A DNA stretch of 64,000 nucleotides from contig NC_089741.1 of NCBI RefSeq assembly GCF_040412425.1, positions 41,858,538-41,922,537 of the forward strand, in the 5' to 3' direction. The notes beneath the pieces are model-generated. The model did no database searches. It saw only the letters and a list, made by a program, of their open reading frames with translations, and had not been told where the DNA came from. The first letter of the stretch is position 1. Each line of letters starts with the position of its first letter. Source of the DNA: Macrobrachium rosenbergii. Lineage: Eukaryota; Arthropoda; Malacostraca; Decapoda; Palaemonidae. Shown here piece after piece: positions 36,986 to 51,900 of this stretch. The position numbers were made by a program, and so were the translations under genes.

Positions 36986-39900
36986 GTGCTGAGACGCGGT
37001 GTTTGTGTTGTTTGTGTGTGTGGTTGCCATTCTAGGTGATTATTATCGTCTAATGACGGTGCCTTGGGGCTGTGGTAGCCTAGGGTGGCTCGATTTTGGT
37101 TGGGGTATCCTGTTATCTTTTGGCTTGTAGAGAAGTATATAGAGACCCCTAAGCCACGCTTATAGGCTTTATTGTTATATGAGAGGTGAGAAATGATGTA
37201 AATCTGCTGAAGAAATACGCAGGTTGTTTCCGCTGGTCACGGCATGCTTAAAAGCAAATCGAAGACATATTTCAAAAGGCATATGGCCTAACCTAACCTT
37301 TCCATAATTTAACCTATCCTAGAGAGCTGAGCCATAACCTGGTCCAACCTCGTGGGAAGGGAGGTAGGGGTAGTGCCGTCAGGGCACTTCACTCAGTGCA
37401 CTGTAGGCTTTACTTTAGCATCTTTGCTGCCTCCCTTGACCCCCTAGATGCAACCCCTTTCATTTCTTGTGCTGTACCTTCATTCATATTATCTGTCTTC
37501 TATCTTTCTTACAACCTCCTCCCAACAATTGTTTCACTGTGCAACTGTGAGGTTTTCCTCCTGTTACACCTTTGAAACTTTTTACTTTCAATTTCCTTTT
37601 CAATGCTGAATGACCTCATGGGTCCTAGTGCTTGGTCTTTGGCTTAAATTTTATAACCAATTCCCCCACAACCTGGCCCAAGGGAGGTGTTGTTTCCCCA
37701 TGGATCCCCAAAAGTAACATCATGCACAGCAGAATGAAGTGTGTGTGCAACTGTTCTGCACTATTACTGGATTATAATTTATTACTAGGATAATCACAGA
37801 AATCACACAGCAAAGCTTGGCAACCCAGGAAGAAGCCAAAGTGAGTGTACAGTTTGACTGGTAGAGAGTAATGCATCTGGGGGCAAAAGAAATACCTGTA
37901 TTGCATCTAGAGAAACCTTTTGTTTTATTTTAAATTTTAAGGTGAACCACAAAAGTTGGATGTGGACAACTGCTATACATTCTTAGAGTATGAAGCCTAG
38001 TTGTAACATTTAGAAACAGATTGCTCGTCCTTTCTTCTATATGACTCTTATTGTAAACCAGTTATTCTGCCGAGATATTTGTAGCTTATGATGCAAAAAT
38101 TAGAATTTTTATGTGTTTATATATGCCACCATATTTACTACTGAGGAGTACCTGTCATGTTATATTTAATCTAATGTTCTGCCATCTGTATATCTCTCAT
38201 AATTATGACTACCATTAATCATGAATAAACATCCTACTTAGTCAAGATTTAGGTTAGATTTGAGGTTTTTCCCTATATTTGCCATAACGGATTATAATGT
38301 TCAGTTCCTGGGGCTTTCCTTTCAGTTTATTCCAGTCTAACATAATTCACATTTTAAGGGGACAATTTATCCAGTTAATTGTGCATTATTGTTGGGTGGG
38401 TAGAGTGATTTGTCGTAAATTATTCTCTCATAGAGGAATTTATGATTCTCATAATCAATCAGAAATAAATCCAAGAATTGCACACAGAAAAAGGCAGATA
38501 GATAACAGCAAAAAAGTATAGGGTATACTGTATTAAACTAAAATTATTTTTAAAAAATACAGCAACACAGGCTTATGTACGCAAACAAAATATATTTTTT
38601 TTCTGCATCATACCATTATCTCATCAGCTTAACTGTGCATGTATAACAAAAGTCCATAAAAAAAAGATACTTTTTATGTTATGTTGGGAGAACCAGTGAA
38701 AATTTATATTATACTGAGCGATTAGGCATGGTGCCATTTACTGTATCATACAAAGCCTGCCAACTGTCTATGGTTCTTCCTTGGGGGGAGTTAGGTTAGC
38801 TTAAGTTAGCATGTAGTATGATGGTTTTAAGTTCTGTGGCCTTTAATTCCACAACATCAGGGTCATTGCAGCCACTGACTTCAGATGACTGCTACACCCT
38901 AAGCTCAATATGGGCATAGTGTACTAATTATTAGACCTTGGATGCGACCGAACCAAAGCTACATTAAAATAACAGTATTTTGAGATAAACTGAAGGAACA
39001 AAAATAGACATAGCCTAACACATCTTGAAGATTATGATTGCTTGTACCATCATTGCAAGGATTTGATGCCCTAGGGTAGGTTAACACACTGCCTATTTTT
39101 CCATTAAAAGATAATTGAGGTATATACTCAAAGACATACTGACATTTCAGTTTGTTTTAACTGACTTATGCATGCACTCAGGAAATATAGGATAGGCTAT
39201 TTAATGGAGAGGGGGCGTTGCCTATCTCATAGTGTTAGATTAGCTGAAGCCCAAATCTTTCTTAATTAGCATAGTTTATGTGTTTTACATTTTTTCCTGT
39301 TCCATAAATCTCTGACCTAGTTATTAGGGTTTATGCCCTGCTTTTATATTTCTTTCCCCAACTGTGATCAAAACAGATAGCCAAATTGGCAAGCACTATT
39401 TCCAACAATTGCTAGTTGCCTTGATATCAAAAGCTGATAAGTGTTAATTAACAAAGCTGGAAAACCATCATGAGATAGCTTAAAACCACACATAGGCTGT
39501 AAGAACCCTGTCACTTTTGCATGTAACCAAGAAAAGCAAAAAGTACCCTATTTTTGGCTGTTGATTGTATTTGATATTAAATTATTTTTATTTCACAAAG
39601 GACCAAAGGCAATGACAGAAATGCCTATACTGTACCTTTTCTAGGCCTGAAGGATTAAAGAAGATTACTGCATACCATGGCTTCACTGCACATTGCTGCT
39701 CATGATGTGCATGCAAGCTGTGACAATCATCTCCTATTACTCTCTTTGCTATCACCATGGGGACTTTTAGAAGAGAAGAAAATGTCTGTAAAATTAGTGA
39801 TAAGAAGATTACAGATTTCCACTGATTCGACTAATTATGAGAATTGGATCTCAGCAGGTGGAAGTACTCATTCCAACTTACTGGAACAGTAACCACAGAC

Positions 39901-42900
39901 TGGTCATGGTATCCAAAAAGAAGTAAAACTTGCTACTCTTAGAGCCATGGTACTTTTTGAGATATTTCATGGAGACATTGGGAGAAAGTGAAGGGGAAAC
40001 AGCAAGAGACAAGGAAAGGAAATGGTGTTTTATTTGGCTGATCCTCAGGGTGCTGGGAGTCTTGCCTCTCATCCTAGAGTAGGAAGGTAGAAGCTTCTAA
40101 AGATACTGAAGCAGCATCAATGTATACAGCACTGGAATGAAGCATTAACCCTACTGTTGGGGAGGTGGACTTTAGATACAGTGATTTAGTCAAGTTGAAT
40201 AGATGGGCCTTCCCAGTCAGAACCTCAACTTCCAGGTACTATACTAGATAAGGTAGCATGACATGTCACTGGTCTAAGCTCAATGGATACGCAAAGTTAA
40301 GCACTTGTGAAGTTGGTACACAGTGAAATATCCATTTGAAAAACTTCAAATTTGTTGTATAACTAGAGGTTTCGGACCCATTATAGGAAGGGAGCCAAAT
40401 TAAGGTATAAATATTAATAGCTCAATATAGCTTCCTGTTTTCAGAACAAAATTACTGTATTTCAAGGGGTGTGTCTGCTGGATAGGATTTCTTCCCTTTA
40501 AAAGGGATCAAGATCAAAATAAAATGGCTTTTCTTTCTGTGGTTTGGCAGGTTTTATCTTCAGCAAAGATGAGAAGACTGCTTTGATCCAGACAAGTGGA
40601 GGGCCTTGTGCTGTCATTGCGCCTGTGCAGGCATTTCTTCTAAAAAATCTCATAAATGAGGTCCAATATTCACAGCTCAGGGAGGTAAGGCTTGAGTTTT
40701 TCTGCACTAATAACGGATTTAATTTTTCATTTTTTGTAACAGGAAATAAAAGTATTTTAATAACGGATTTAATTTTTCATTTGTTTGTAACAGGAAATAA
40801 AAGTATTTTAATAAGACGTTCGCCTTAATTATTTTTTCATGTGGAATATTAGCCAAGATGCTTTGTGTAGCATTCCTTGGACCATATGCTTAATCTTCTA
40901 AAGGTTTCATTAGAAATGCCTACTTTTGAATGAAATAGCATCTAACTCTTTGAAGTGCATACACTGTTGTAGAATCTGGCTAATTTGATAACTGAAAACA
41001 GGTTGACAGTACAACAGTGGACCAGTATTTAGCTGTAGCCCTTACGGAGATGCTGTGTCAGTGTAAACAGCCGTCCACGTTAGGGGTGCAAACTGGAGAT
41101 AAATCAAATTCACCCACCCATTCCGGTGATGGAAGTTCACCCTCGAGAAAGGAAGGTCAGGGTAATCTCTGTTATTGTCGATATTGTAAGTATATCCTTA
41201 CTTCACCTGAATAGATTACCTGTCTGCTTCACTAGCGTAATTTACAGAGTGTACAGAGTACTACACAACTGCTAAACGTACATTCTGCTAAGGAAGTGCT
41301 CTAGTATGGTGCTGAAGTAAAGATTCCAGTATTTGTTATAATTCAGACATAAACTGAATTGTGCTGCTGTTTTGGAGCAAGCACAAAACTTTTCAGGACA
41401 AAATGTCTGTTATAACTTAAAGGATGTTGAATTCAAGTCTTCATGACATGAAATTTAGGCAAAAGTTATAGTAAATAGAACTTGCATTAAGTGCTGCAAA
41501 ATTTTGACAGAATTCAAAATATCAGAAAGTGTCATAAAAATTACAGCTTTGCAATCCCTCTTTGCTCACTTTAAGTAACAAGATATGTTATTAGGTTTGA
41601 GAGTCACTAGTTGAGAAGATGGTAATTCTGAACTTTTCAATTTATTTGTGCTTTCAAAATTTGTTTGTATCAGGATTATAATTACCTAGTATACATTGTT
41701 TTACTACAAATCCAGTAATTATACTTAGCCCATTTTTTGTCATAAAATCATCACATTGGCTTTTGTCCCCCCTCAAAATAAAATTTCAGTCATCTTGTGG
41801 TGTACTGTGCTGTGTGGACATGGGAGGATACCCTGGTTTCAGGTAAACACCTCATTCTTGTCTCCCTGTTGTCTTTCAAAACATAATTTCTGATGCTTAA
41901 TTGTAATCCCAAGGAGTTGAGTGAACCCTTTTGGGTGTTGATTAGCCATTCCAGTGGCATTACCATCTTGATCCATACCTCTCCTAAAGAGGAAACTCGA
42001 AGGAATTACTAAGCCTCACCTGTGGTGGACCAAATTGGCATCATCTGTCTTTGGTCAGGCTCATCTTCCATTCCACCACTCTTAACAGATGATGGTAGAT
42101 TGGTTACTGGCCCTATGGAAAAGCCTGAACTGCTTCATCAAGCTTTTAAAGCTAAGCAGTCAGCTGAGGATGTCCCTCTCCCTGATAATTGTCATCCTGA
42201 ACTTCTTAAAAATTTGCATTTCACTTCTAAGGATAGTAAGTAAATTCTAGATAATCTTGATAGCTGGGGTAGATCCTGATGATTTCTTCCCTTTGTTGTT
42301 TTAAAGAGTTTCTAGTATGTTGTCCCCCATGATTACTAGATTCTATAGACTTTTATGTTGACGTAGTATCTTCGTGGATGAGCGCAAGCTTAGTAATACA
42401 GTGCCTGTTCCAAAGAGTGGCATATCTGCAGATTGCAGTAGTGAGGTCTCCACTTATGAGAAATGAAGCTGCCCTCAGCCTCATTCGGGACATGGACCGA
42501 TTAGGGAATGGTGTACGTAGTTGATGGTGTATGAGGCTGAACTAAATTAAAATGAAAAGATTATTGATTAGCAGATCTCATACAGATTTCCCACCCCATC
42601 CTCCCCTTCAGTTGGATGGAACTTTGCTGAATGATTCTGCAGCTTTAGCTATTCTAGGTGTAACTTTTGACTCACATCTAACTGTTGAGAAACATCTAAG
42701 GAAAGTTTCAGCAAATGCCGCACGAAAGTCAGGTGCATTATTGTTTGTAAGGCCTCGTATTTATAACAGTGATAAAATCAATGCCACCTGTTTTAGGTCA
42801 TTTGTACTATTCTCTGGTGTAGGTGTCTGCTTCTACCAGAGATTTATCTCTTTTAGACAGAGTGGTCCGTGGTGGTAGGTTTTTGTTTCCTAATACAGTA

Positions 42901-45900
42901 GTAGGAGTTATGACTTACACCACTGATGGATGGTCTCTTGTTTGTCACTTTTTCATAAGTTGTATTTCAACAGAGATCTTTCGCATTCACAATTGATCCC
43001 CTTTATCTGCCGAGAGCAACCAGATTCATTGAACAGCAGCACCAACATGCAGTAAATGTGCCTCGCTGTCAAACTTCTCAGTTCCAGAGGTCCTTCATTC
43101 CGCAACCCGTTGGACTGTGGAACAGCCTCCCTGAGGAAGTCATGTAGTTGCAACTTTAGAAGTTCAAGTGAAAATGCAATGCATTACTACCCTAATACTA
43201 TTCATTCTTGCATTTTAATACATTTTTATCTATTTATCTATTTATTTTTTCTTTTTTAATAAGTGAGATCTCTTTTTTCTGTATTTCCCTTCACTTCCTC
43301 TTGCTTCTTCCTAATGAACACCATATTCTTTGGAAGCTTGAATTTCAAGTCACTGGCCCCTGTGGACTTGTTCCACATAAATAGGTTTCATCCTTTATAA
43401 TAATACAGGGTTTCATGGGTCTGCGATGTTGAATGATGCTTTTCAAATATATTCATCAGATTATTTGATTCAGTTACGCCAACTAATCCGAAGAAATATG
43501 GCTCAAAAACGGCAGAATAATCATAATTTAGGTTTTTTTTGATGAAAACTCAATAAAAATGCAGTTTATTGTTTCAATGAGTACTTAAAGGATTAAAAAT
43601 GTAAGGTTGTCTTATGATTTTGACGATTTTTTTGGTTTACGACGATTTTCAGTTTACAGTGCGGAACTCATTGCCTGTTATAATATGAGTACTTTATATA
43701 GGGAACAAATGTAAAGTTTCAAAAATTAATTTTTTCCTACAGGCACTTTACAGTACTTTATAATGTGAGTGCCCGACTCCTAAATTCACTTTTTCTTGCA
43801 GCTCAGAGAGCAGATAACGCATAGAATGAGTGTAACTTATCTAGGATTTGGGTATTTGTCCATTCAAGCACAAGCAAAGTACTACAAGACTGCCATCTTT
43901 ATCTATTTTAAGGGGGACTAAAGCATCTGGGGCAATTTCATGACCATGAACTTGGCTAATTATAAAATTTTTAAATTAAAAAAATTAAATTTTTTTTATA
44001 ATTTCCATAAGACACGTAATGTTAAGAAGAATCACCATCTAATAGTGTTCCTCTTTAAATATGAGTCTAATTTCATCTTATTCATGACTTTTATGAAGAT
44101 GAATATTAGACTTTAGTTATACAGTACTAATAACCACCTCGTATGAACAGCATTTTTCACAAATCTTTTTCATCAGGACCATTTGCAATTGCATGTTTGG
44201 ACGATCCCCTGCCACAGACTAATGACCATTCAACCTCGAGCCTGCATGAAGAAGAACCTTCACCAACTTTAAGTGCCAAAGATTACAGCCTTTTTCATTC
44301 CAGTGTTAGGTATGGTTTTTAAAAGCTGTTGTTTATAAAGTCTAGCCTTCAGTTATATGCAATATTCCTATTTTTTTCAAGTTGCATCAAAGTATATTAT
44401 GATTAATGGGTTCGTAGGTGCAAGCAGTGGTGCAGATTGCAGTGGATGAAGATTTGCATTGACTATGTATTACTGTATATTAATGAACCATTGCAGTCTA
44501 TTTGTCCAGTTTTCTCATTACCACTTATTTAAATGGAGAAAGACAATGTTAGTACACTGTACAGAAGTATTGTTTATAGAGCCTAACCTATTTTAATTTA
44601 CAGTGCATTAAAATTCAAAGAGGTAGGTATATGATATTATAATTACCTAAGAACTGGAAAGGTAAGGATATGAATTAAGCATGAATATCTCCATGTTTTA
44701 CTTCCTCCATGAGAATGAATTAACTTTTTACATAATAGCACGGGATAATAATTTTACAAGGGTTCATAGACTTGAAGCTTTTGTGAAGTCATTAGAAAAG
44801 TTATTAAAGTGAAAATGACTAACCACATAAAGGGAAAATCTGATGTAAAAACATTTATGATGATTTACTTTTAAGAAAACTGATGAAAAAGTACTTGAGA
44901 TCTACACAAGGTTTATGATGTGTAGATGCAACAGATAGAAAATTTTTACTCTAAATATGATATAAACTGTTTTATTCTTAGTTCATTGTATGTAAAAAAG
45001 TCCAGAAAATTAATTGACTGACATTAAAATAGTATACTTGATTACTGGCACATACCTTAATGCGAGGAGTTGAAAGTTACACCTGAATGAGTTAAAGGCT
45101 TCAGACTCATTCAGCAAAGTTCCATCCAACTGAAGGGGAGGATGGGGTGGGAAATCTGTACGAGATCTGCTAATCAATAGTGTCTTTGTTGTACTGGAGT
45201 TCAGCGTGCCTGAAAAGTGTAGGATCAGTCTTAGGATGGTCAGTAGTAATTTGGGTTAGAATTTTTTAATGACTTTGCAGAGGAACTTAAGCCTAAAAGA
45301 AATCCAAACATTCAGTACAGATGTCCATGGAAACTAACTAATGTCACACAAGCTCATCATGAAATAAACTGTAAACTGTCATATCAGCATTTACTATCCA
45401 TCTTCAGCAAAGAGTATGTTTGTGATAATGAAGTTTTTCAGGTTACGACAGTTTGAAAGTGCACACACACTGCAAACCCACCTCGAAACTCATCTAGACA
45501 AGTACAAAGCCCAGTATGGTGTTCTTTTATTTCTCTATTCAGTTATTTTGACCAAGGTAAATAAGTACTGCATTTTTTTGTATCAGATCTTGTGCTTATA
45601 TCGATTACTATATGATATACAGTATTCTACTAGAGTTAGTGAGTGTTGTGCTACATTTTTTATTAAATGCTATGGTATGGGGAGCCCTATATCCTGTGCA
45701 AGTGTAATATTTTTTTTGTTTATACTGTATGTATATTTTCTCAGTAAACAGTACTGATGTATTTTCTTTTTTATAGGGAGTGAAAACTGTCAATGAGGAA
45801 CTTGGTGATGTTGGTGAAAGTCTAATTGATGTGAGCCAAGGTCACGGCGGTCAGGGTCTAATAAATCTTTTAATCACGGGTCATGCATCTTCCTACGTCT

Positions 45901-48900
45901 GGGACGATGTGAAGGACGTCGGAGGCCTGAGTAAGTTGTGGTTTGTAGTTGCTATAGTAATTTTAGATTATGTAAATATAAGTTTTTCTCCTTGAAGTGG
46001 GGCAAACTGTAGTGTTAAATTATTTTATACCCATTATTTCAAGAAGATAAAATATTTTATTGTTAATGTAACATTTTGTATTTTGATGTACAAATTTAAT
46101 TTAATACACAATAAGAAAAACTAAATGATTTTATAGTGTAAAGTAGTTCCTCATTGGACAGGTGAGTATCGTTCTCAGCTAGCACTCTGCTGGCCCGCGT
46201 TCGATTCTCCAACCGGCCAATGAAGAATTAGAAAAATTTATTTCTGGTGATAGAAATTAATTTCTCGTTATAATGTGGTTCAGATTCCACAATAAGCCGT
46301 AGGTCCCGTTGCTAGGTAACCAGTTGGTTCTTAGCCATGTAAAATAAATCTAATCCTTCAGGCCAGCCCTAGGAGAGCTGTTAATCAGCTCAGTGGTCTG
46401 GTTAAACTAAGGTGTACTTAACTTATAGTGTAAAGTTTTGTAATCATCACTGTAATTATTACAGGCCTAATTGGCATTTTAAAACGGCCGGCAGTAGGGT
46501 TTCTCACTCGACTGGAACACCTTCGTTACGTTCAGGTCGGCTGGTACCTGAAAAACCCTACCAATCCAGTCTGGGTCACAGCTTCTGAAACACACCTTAC
46601 AGGTTTGTTTTGTTTTCTCTTCCCAACATCAACGTTGTTAGCTTTTCAGAGCCAAGAGTACTTTTTATGATAATGAGGTCTGTACATATACTGTAACAGT
46701 ATCCATTACTCTGTGCCATGTCTGATAAGAGTACAGTACTGTATATATTTAACAAAACTGAGAATGCTTGCTCTCCTATATGTAACACACTTTTCTGGTG
46801 CAAGTCACACTTTCCCCTTAGAAACATTACATACTTCATTATTATGTACAAATGTGAGCATTTTTTCATGGAAGGGAAACTTCAGACTGACATAATTCTG
46901 CAAAAATATATACATTGCAAAATCTTGACATACTTCCACAAAACTATATAAAGAAAAAGTTAACTTGTTATTAAACATTTCTGGATGGCTATACCATAAC
47001 ACACAGGAAGTGTGGTACTGTATCTGCTCAAAGGTTTTTTCTTGAGTAAATCTTAAAACACTTGGCTGATCATGCCCACTTGGTATGCTTGTGATTTTTA
47101 AACCAAATATTTTTTTTAATTTTGTCATTTATTTATGACCTTTTCCTAAAGTTCTCTCTGTAGGCTAATTTCCCTTTGGGGCCCTCTCAGGTTTATAGCC
47201 TGTTGACTCTGTCCATAAGGGATTTCAGTTGAAGATTTACAGAAAGAAAGCAGTTCTCATGAGCATAGGTTCCAAAGGAAGCTGTGGTTATTGTGGTCAA
47301 CATATTGATGGAATTCAATAGTCATAAAGTAGCCTAGTTTACCAAATATAAATGATCATGATATAGTCAATGACTTTTTCTATAGTCCTAGGAAAATTTA
47401 GAAGTGTTTAAAGTATTTCTTTACTTCTTTACATTAATCTGATCCTTTTTTTATGAATTTTGCAGTTTTGTTTTCATGGTGCAAGAAGTTGGTAACGCCT
47501 GACTCGGAAGTGGAGAGAGCCAAGCAGGTCTTCAGCTGGTACGACACGGAAGGCAACCGCTTCATCCAAAGAGACAAGCTAAAAGATGTGTTAGGGAAGC
47601 TAGACCTATGCACAGATGATGACTTGTGAGTTTTGTGTATGAATTTGGAAACATGGATAGGTTTCCTTTTTCAATTTTTTTTTCAGTTTCTGTCAGGTTA
47701 TAATACTAAAATTTCTTTACATATCTCACACACAAATATTTATTTTGTAATAAATTTTTTATTTTATTATAGACTTGGAGACCTAATACTGTTTTTTTTT
47801 GAGGCAGGTATTGTAGTAATTAATTCAACTGGGAAGTACTAACTAAAGATATAAAGGGAAATTTAAGTCAGTTATTTTCCTGCCATAATATCTTAAATGT
47901 TATAAAGTGGAAAATCTGAAACAATGTAAATGATGATGATGACTGTGACTATTGTTTATGATGATGAAAATTGACAATAATGGACCTTGACATCCCGTGC
48001 AAAATATGTCAGTCTATTTGCTAGGTTATTGTGAATGATGTAAGTAGACATCAAGAAACAAAAACACTAACCATATCATTCAAAACCAAATGCAGTACAG
48101 TCAATCCCCCCCCGATTCGCACGCTCACAATTTGTGGACTCGGCAATTCACAGATTTCTCTTTAGAATATTATACGCATTATTCGCCGAAAATTTGCCTA
48201 TTCGCAGTATTTTTCACTGAGAAATATTCACTAATTATTGTATTTTCAGGACTAAATGCACCTTTTTTTTTTTTATAAAACTATTACAATACTCAGGTAT
48301 AGGCATTTTTATTTATTTATTTATTTTTTAACTATCAAAATAGGCAGTTCTAAGCGTTTTTAGAGGGTTTTAAGTATTTGTGGATTTTAGCTATTTGCAG
48401 GGGTTGTGGTACAGTCGACCCCTGGTATTCAGGGGGACAGGGACCACAAACACCCGTGAATAACTAAAATCTGTGAATACTTGATATCCCCCTCTAAAAA
48501 TGCTTATAACTGGCCATTTAAATAGTTAAAAAACCAGACCCCCTCTAAAACATTTATAACTGCTTATTTTAATGGTTCAGACACCAAAAGTATACCTTAA
48601 ATTATCATCCTACACAGAATATACCTTAAAATATCATCTAAAACACTTTAATATCACTTCAAAGATGTGTTACAACATTAACATTAAAAATATAAGGCTT
48701 ACAGGTAAGTGTTAAAACTATTCAAGTTACCCCTATTTTCTAGTACATCCATTTTCTCTCATACCTTAAACTGTCATCTGAAACACTTGTTTGTAATCAT
48801 TTCAAAGTCATGTTACAACATTAACCTTAAAAATATATGGCTTACAGCTAAGTGTGAAAACTATCCAAGTTACCCTATTTTCAGGTACTGCACATCCATT

Positions 48901-51900
48901 TTCTGTTATCCAGTATCGAAGCAGTTCTGTTTTCTTTTCATAGTACAGTACATGGGGAAACACTAGGAAGTTAAGTACTGTATACAGTACCTTAATATTT
49001 AATATGCATTGAAAAATAAATACATTTTATTTATAGTTTGCTGTGTTTACTTTAATATTAATATTTGAAAATTAGTAAATCATTTTTTATCATAAAAATA
49101 ACATGAAATACAGTAATTAGTGAATATTTCTCAACGAAATAATCTGCAAATTACCAAATTTTTCACGAATAATTCAGTGATAAGGTCCACAGAAAGAACC
49201 ACGAATATGTGAAGCCACAGATCCCAAACTGCAAATAGGCGGGTGTCGACTGTAGTGCATTCAGTCAAATTATATTTTTCTTATAAATCCATTAATCATA
49301 AACTGTCTTGTCCATGCTGATAGCCACAAGTTTGGTAGATCTTGAAAGAAAACAAAGAACCCCACGGCACTTGCCCAGACCGTTTTCCATGGTCTCCGAA
49401 AGGCTTCACCTCATTCCTTTAAGTGGATTCACTCTGAACAGATACATCCTGCTCTTCTCTCCCAGGATTAGGACTGCAGTGTTTTTATTGCGATGTACCA
49501 TTCAGTAGTTCTTATCCATCCATTTTCTTATAAATTTTACTTCTTTGTGATGTGTTTCGTGAACATTATCACCTAATTTAAGGCCATTTGCCTTCTAGTT
49601 AGTGGTGTTTGCAGTCACTAGCTTAATGCAAGTATGTTCTTGTTGTCAGTTAATTTTTTATCCTGGGGGATTCCTGTCCATTAACTGTCACAAATCATGG
49701 CACAGATAAGTATCTGTAATTTGTAGAACATGATTTATTTGAATCATAATCCAGTAATTTCTTCCATTATTAATTCTTAGCCTTTGTTCAGCATGGGAAT
49801 TTACTGTTACTATTTTTTACTTTACCATTTATATAGAAATAAATTTTTGCAATTTTTATATACTCACATTAATGGTTACCTTCAGTTACATTTTGTTATT
49901 AACAGTAAGACATTATTTGTTAGGTTATTTCAGTCCTTCTCCCTTTCTTGCATTTTATTTATTTATTTTTTTTTTTGAGAAGTCAAGTCAGTAGTAATCG
50001 TTCTTCAGCGTGCACATGTGGTCATGGGTTAAGTCCTGTAGGTCCTTTTTGTCACCCTGAATTTGGTGCACCCTTCATATATAAGCCAACAGTATTCACT
50101 GCAGAAGACCTGTGTAGTGTGTGCCATTGATCCCTCTTTCAAGATGGCCATAAAAACATTTATCCAAGGTTACACATGGTGGTGCTTCTTACTCTTCCTC
50201 ATGACATCGTGCCATGCCTCTCGCAGTCAAGACTTGGGTCTTGTCATCACAAGGTTTCCACTTCCTTGATGCTGCCTCCTCATGTCAAGTGTACTCTAGT
50301 TAGGAACATCAATCTTGTAAGGTTGTGAACCTTCCAGTCTAACCGTCTCCACAAGAGTCTCTTTCCCCAGGTGGTCTCCCCACCACTCAAGGGAGGGACT
50401 TACCTTTCTTCACCTCCTCTTTTTAATAGTACTTGCCTTCTGCTTCATCTGTCACTTGTATCTACTACAGCCTTAGTAACTTCTTTGCAGGCCTTGTTTG
50501 CTTAGTGTTTGTGACTGCTTCTGTGCATGCAGCACTTCCTTGCACACAAGTGCTTTTATATATGTGATGCGAGTGCTCCTGTAAACACAAGAAAGAAAAA
50601 GAGCAATTTTAAATTTCTTATACTATGGAGCCCATTTTCTACGATCTTCATTTTTTATGTTTTTGATGATCACGACACAAGTAGGGGAATTCTGGAAAGA
50701 GCTTAACAGTGCTGCAAACTCGCAAAATTCCTGCCAAGTGAGTGAGATAATGCCTGTGGCTGAAAGTGGCACGTGTCACTGGCTTACCGTACTTTTCTCT
50801 TAAACAAAAATGTGAGTCAAGGGACTTTTAAGACCAAGAATGCAACAAATAATTATTTTTATGTGATTAAAAAACGCTTTTATTACACAATCCACCTGTA
50901 AGACTCTTCCTGGGACTCCCAAAGTTGCTAGGGATTAAATGGAGTTTTAGTTACTTTTTCCAGTTGGATGAAGTGATAATGGCTGCTCTTTCCTGTACGA
51001 ATGCAAACTTTGCAAACTATGATCATTTTTATATATAAATACAAAGACTTCTACACGAAGTACTTCCATGTCCACAGCCTGTAGCTCTGTGAGATAGGTT
51101 ATCTCCCTCTCAGTGGAGGTCTCTTCAAAGGAAGTCTGTGTTTCATACGCTTATAAGTTCTTCACTTAGCTCTTCCACCTGTTGAGCATAAAGGCATAAG
51201 TACAGAAAAAGGTTTATATTTGTGAGGTATGAAAGTTTTAAGAATTTTGTACAGTATATTAACAATCATTCCTCACCATTCTGAGGTAATAGTTGTATGG
51301 TACAGTAGTCTGTATTTTTGTTTTGAGAAAAATAAGGACCTTTTATTGTATATTTTACCATTCCAGTGTCCAGTTTATGATGATGGAACTCGATCCTGAC
51401 AATATGGGTGTTATTTTATATCATAAGTTTGTTGAAACATTTTTCTCTCCGGAACAAGCTTACTCACCACCTGACACATTTCTTGTATATCATTATAATG
51501 GTTTAGAATCTTCATGTCCGTCGAATAAGGTAAGCAATTCGGATTTTTATTCAAAATTTCCCATTTTCATTGAATCCCAATCTAATACACATTACCTTTC
51601 ATACAGTCAGTCTTTGAAATACATTCACTGAACATTGCTTTGATGAATCTTGGTCGTCTAGCCACATTAAAGTTTATAAATTTTGTACATCTGTCAAACT
51701 TGGCTTGAGAATTTACAAGATTTTAAAAGAAATTTCCATTCCTGTGCCAAAAATGGTTGTGGGATAAAATCAGTTATTGAAAAAATTTTCAGGAAATACA
51801 GCATTTACCAGAGTAATGTACTGTATTTCAATGTTCTTGTAACAGAAAGGAGGGGTTTCACATATATAATTTGCAAATAGTTTGGAAAATAAGTACAATA

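Noticed and set aside
41790..41842. Possible 53-bp exon in MINDY3 intron 3 with AG and GT borders
   Set aside because: Inclusion after the strong donor at 41186 keeps the frame locally but shifts exon 4 into a frame with an early TAA. It is not part of the coding model.
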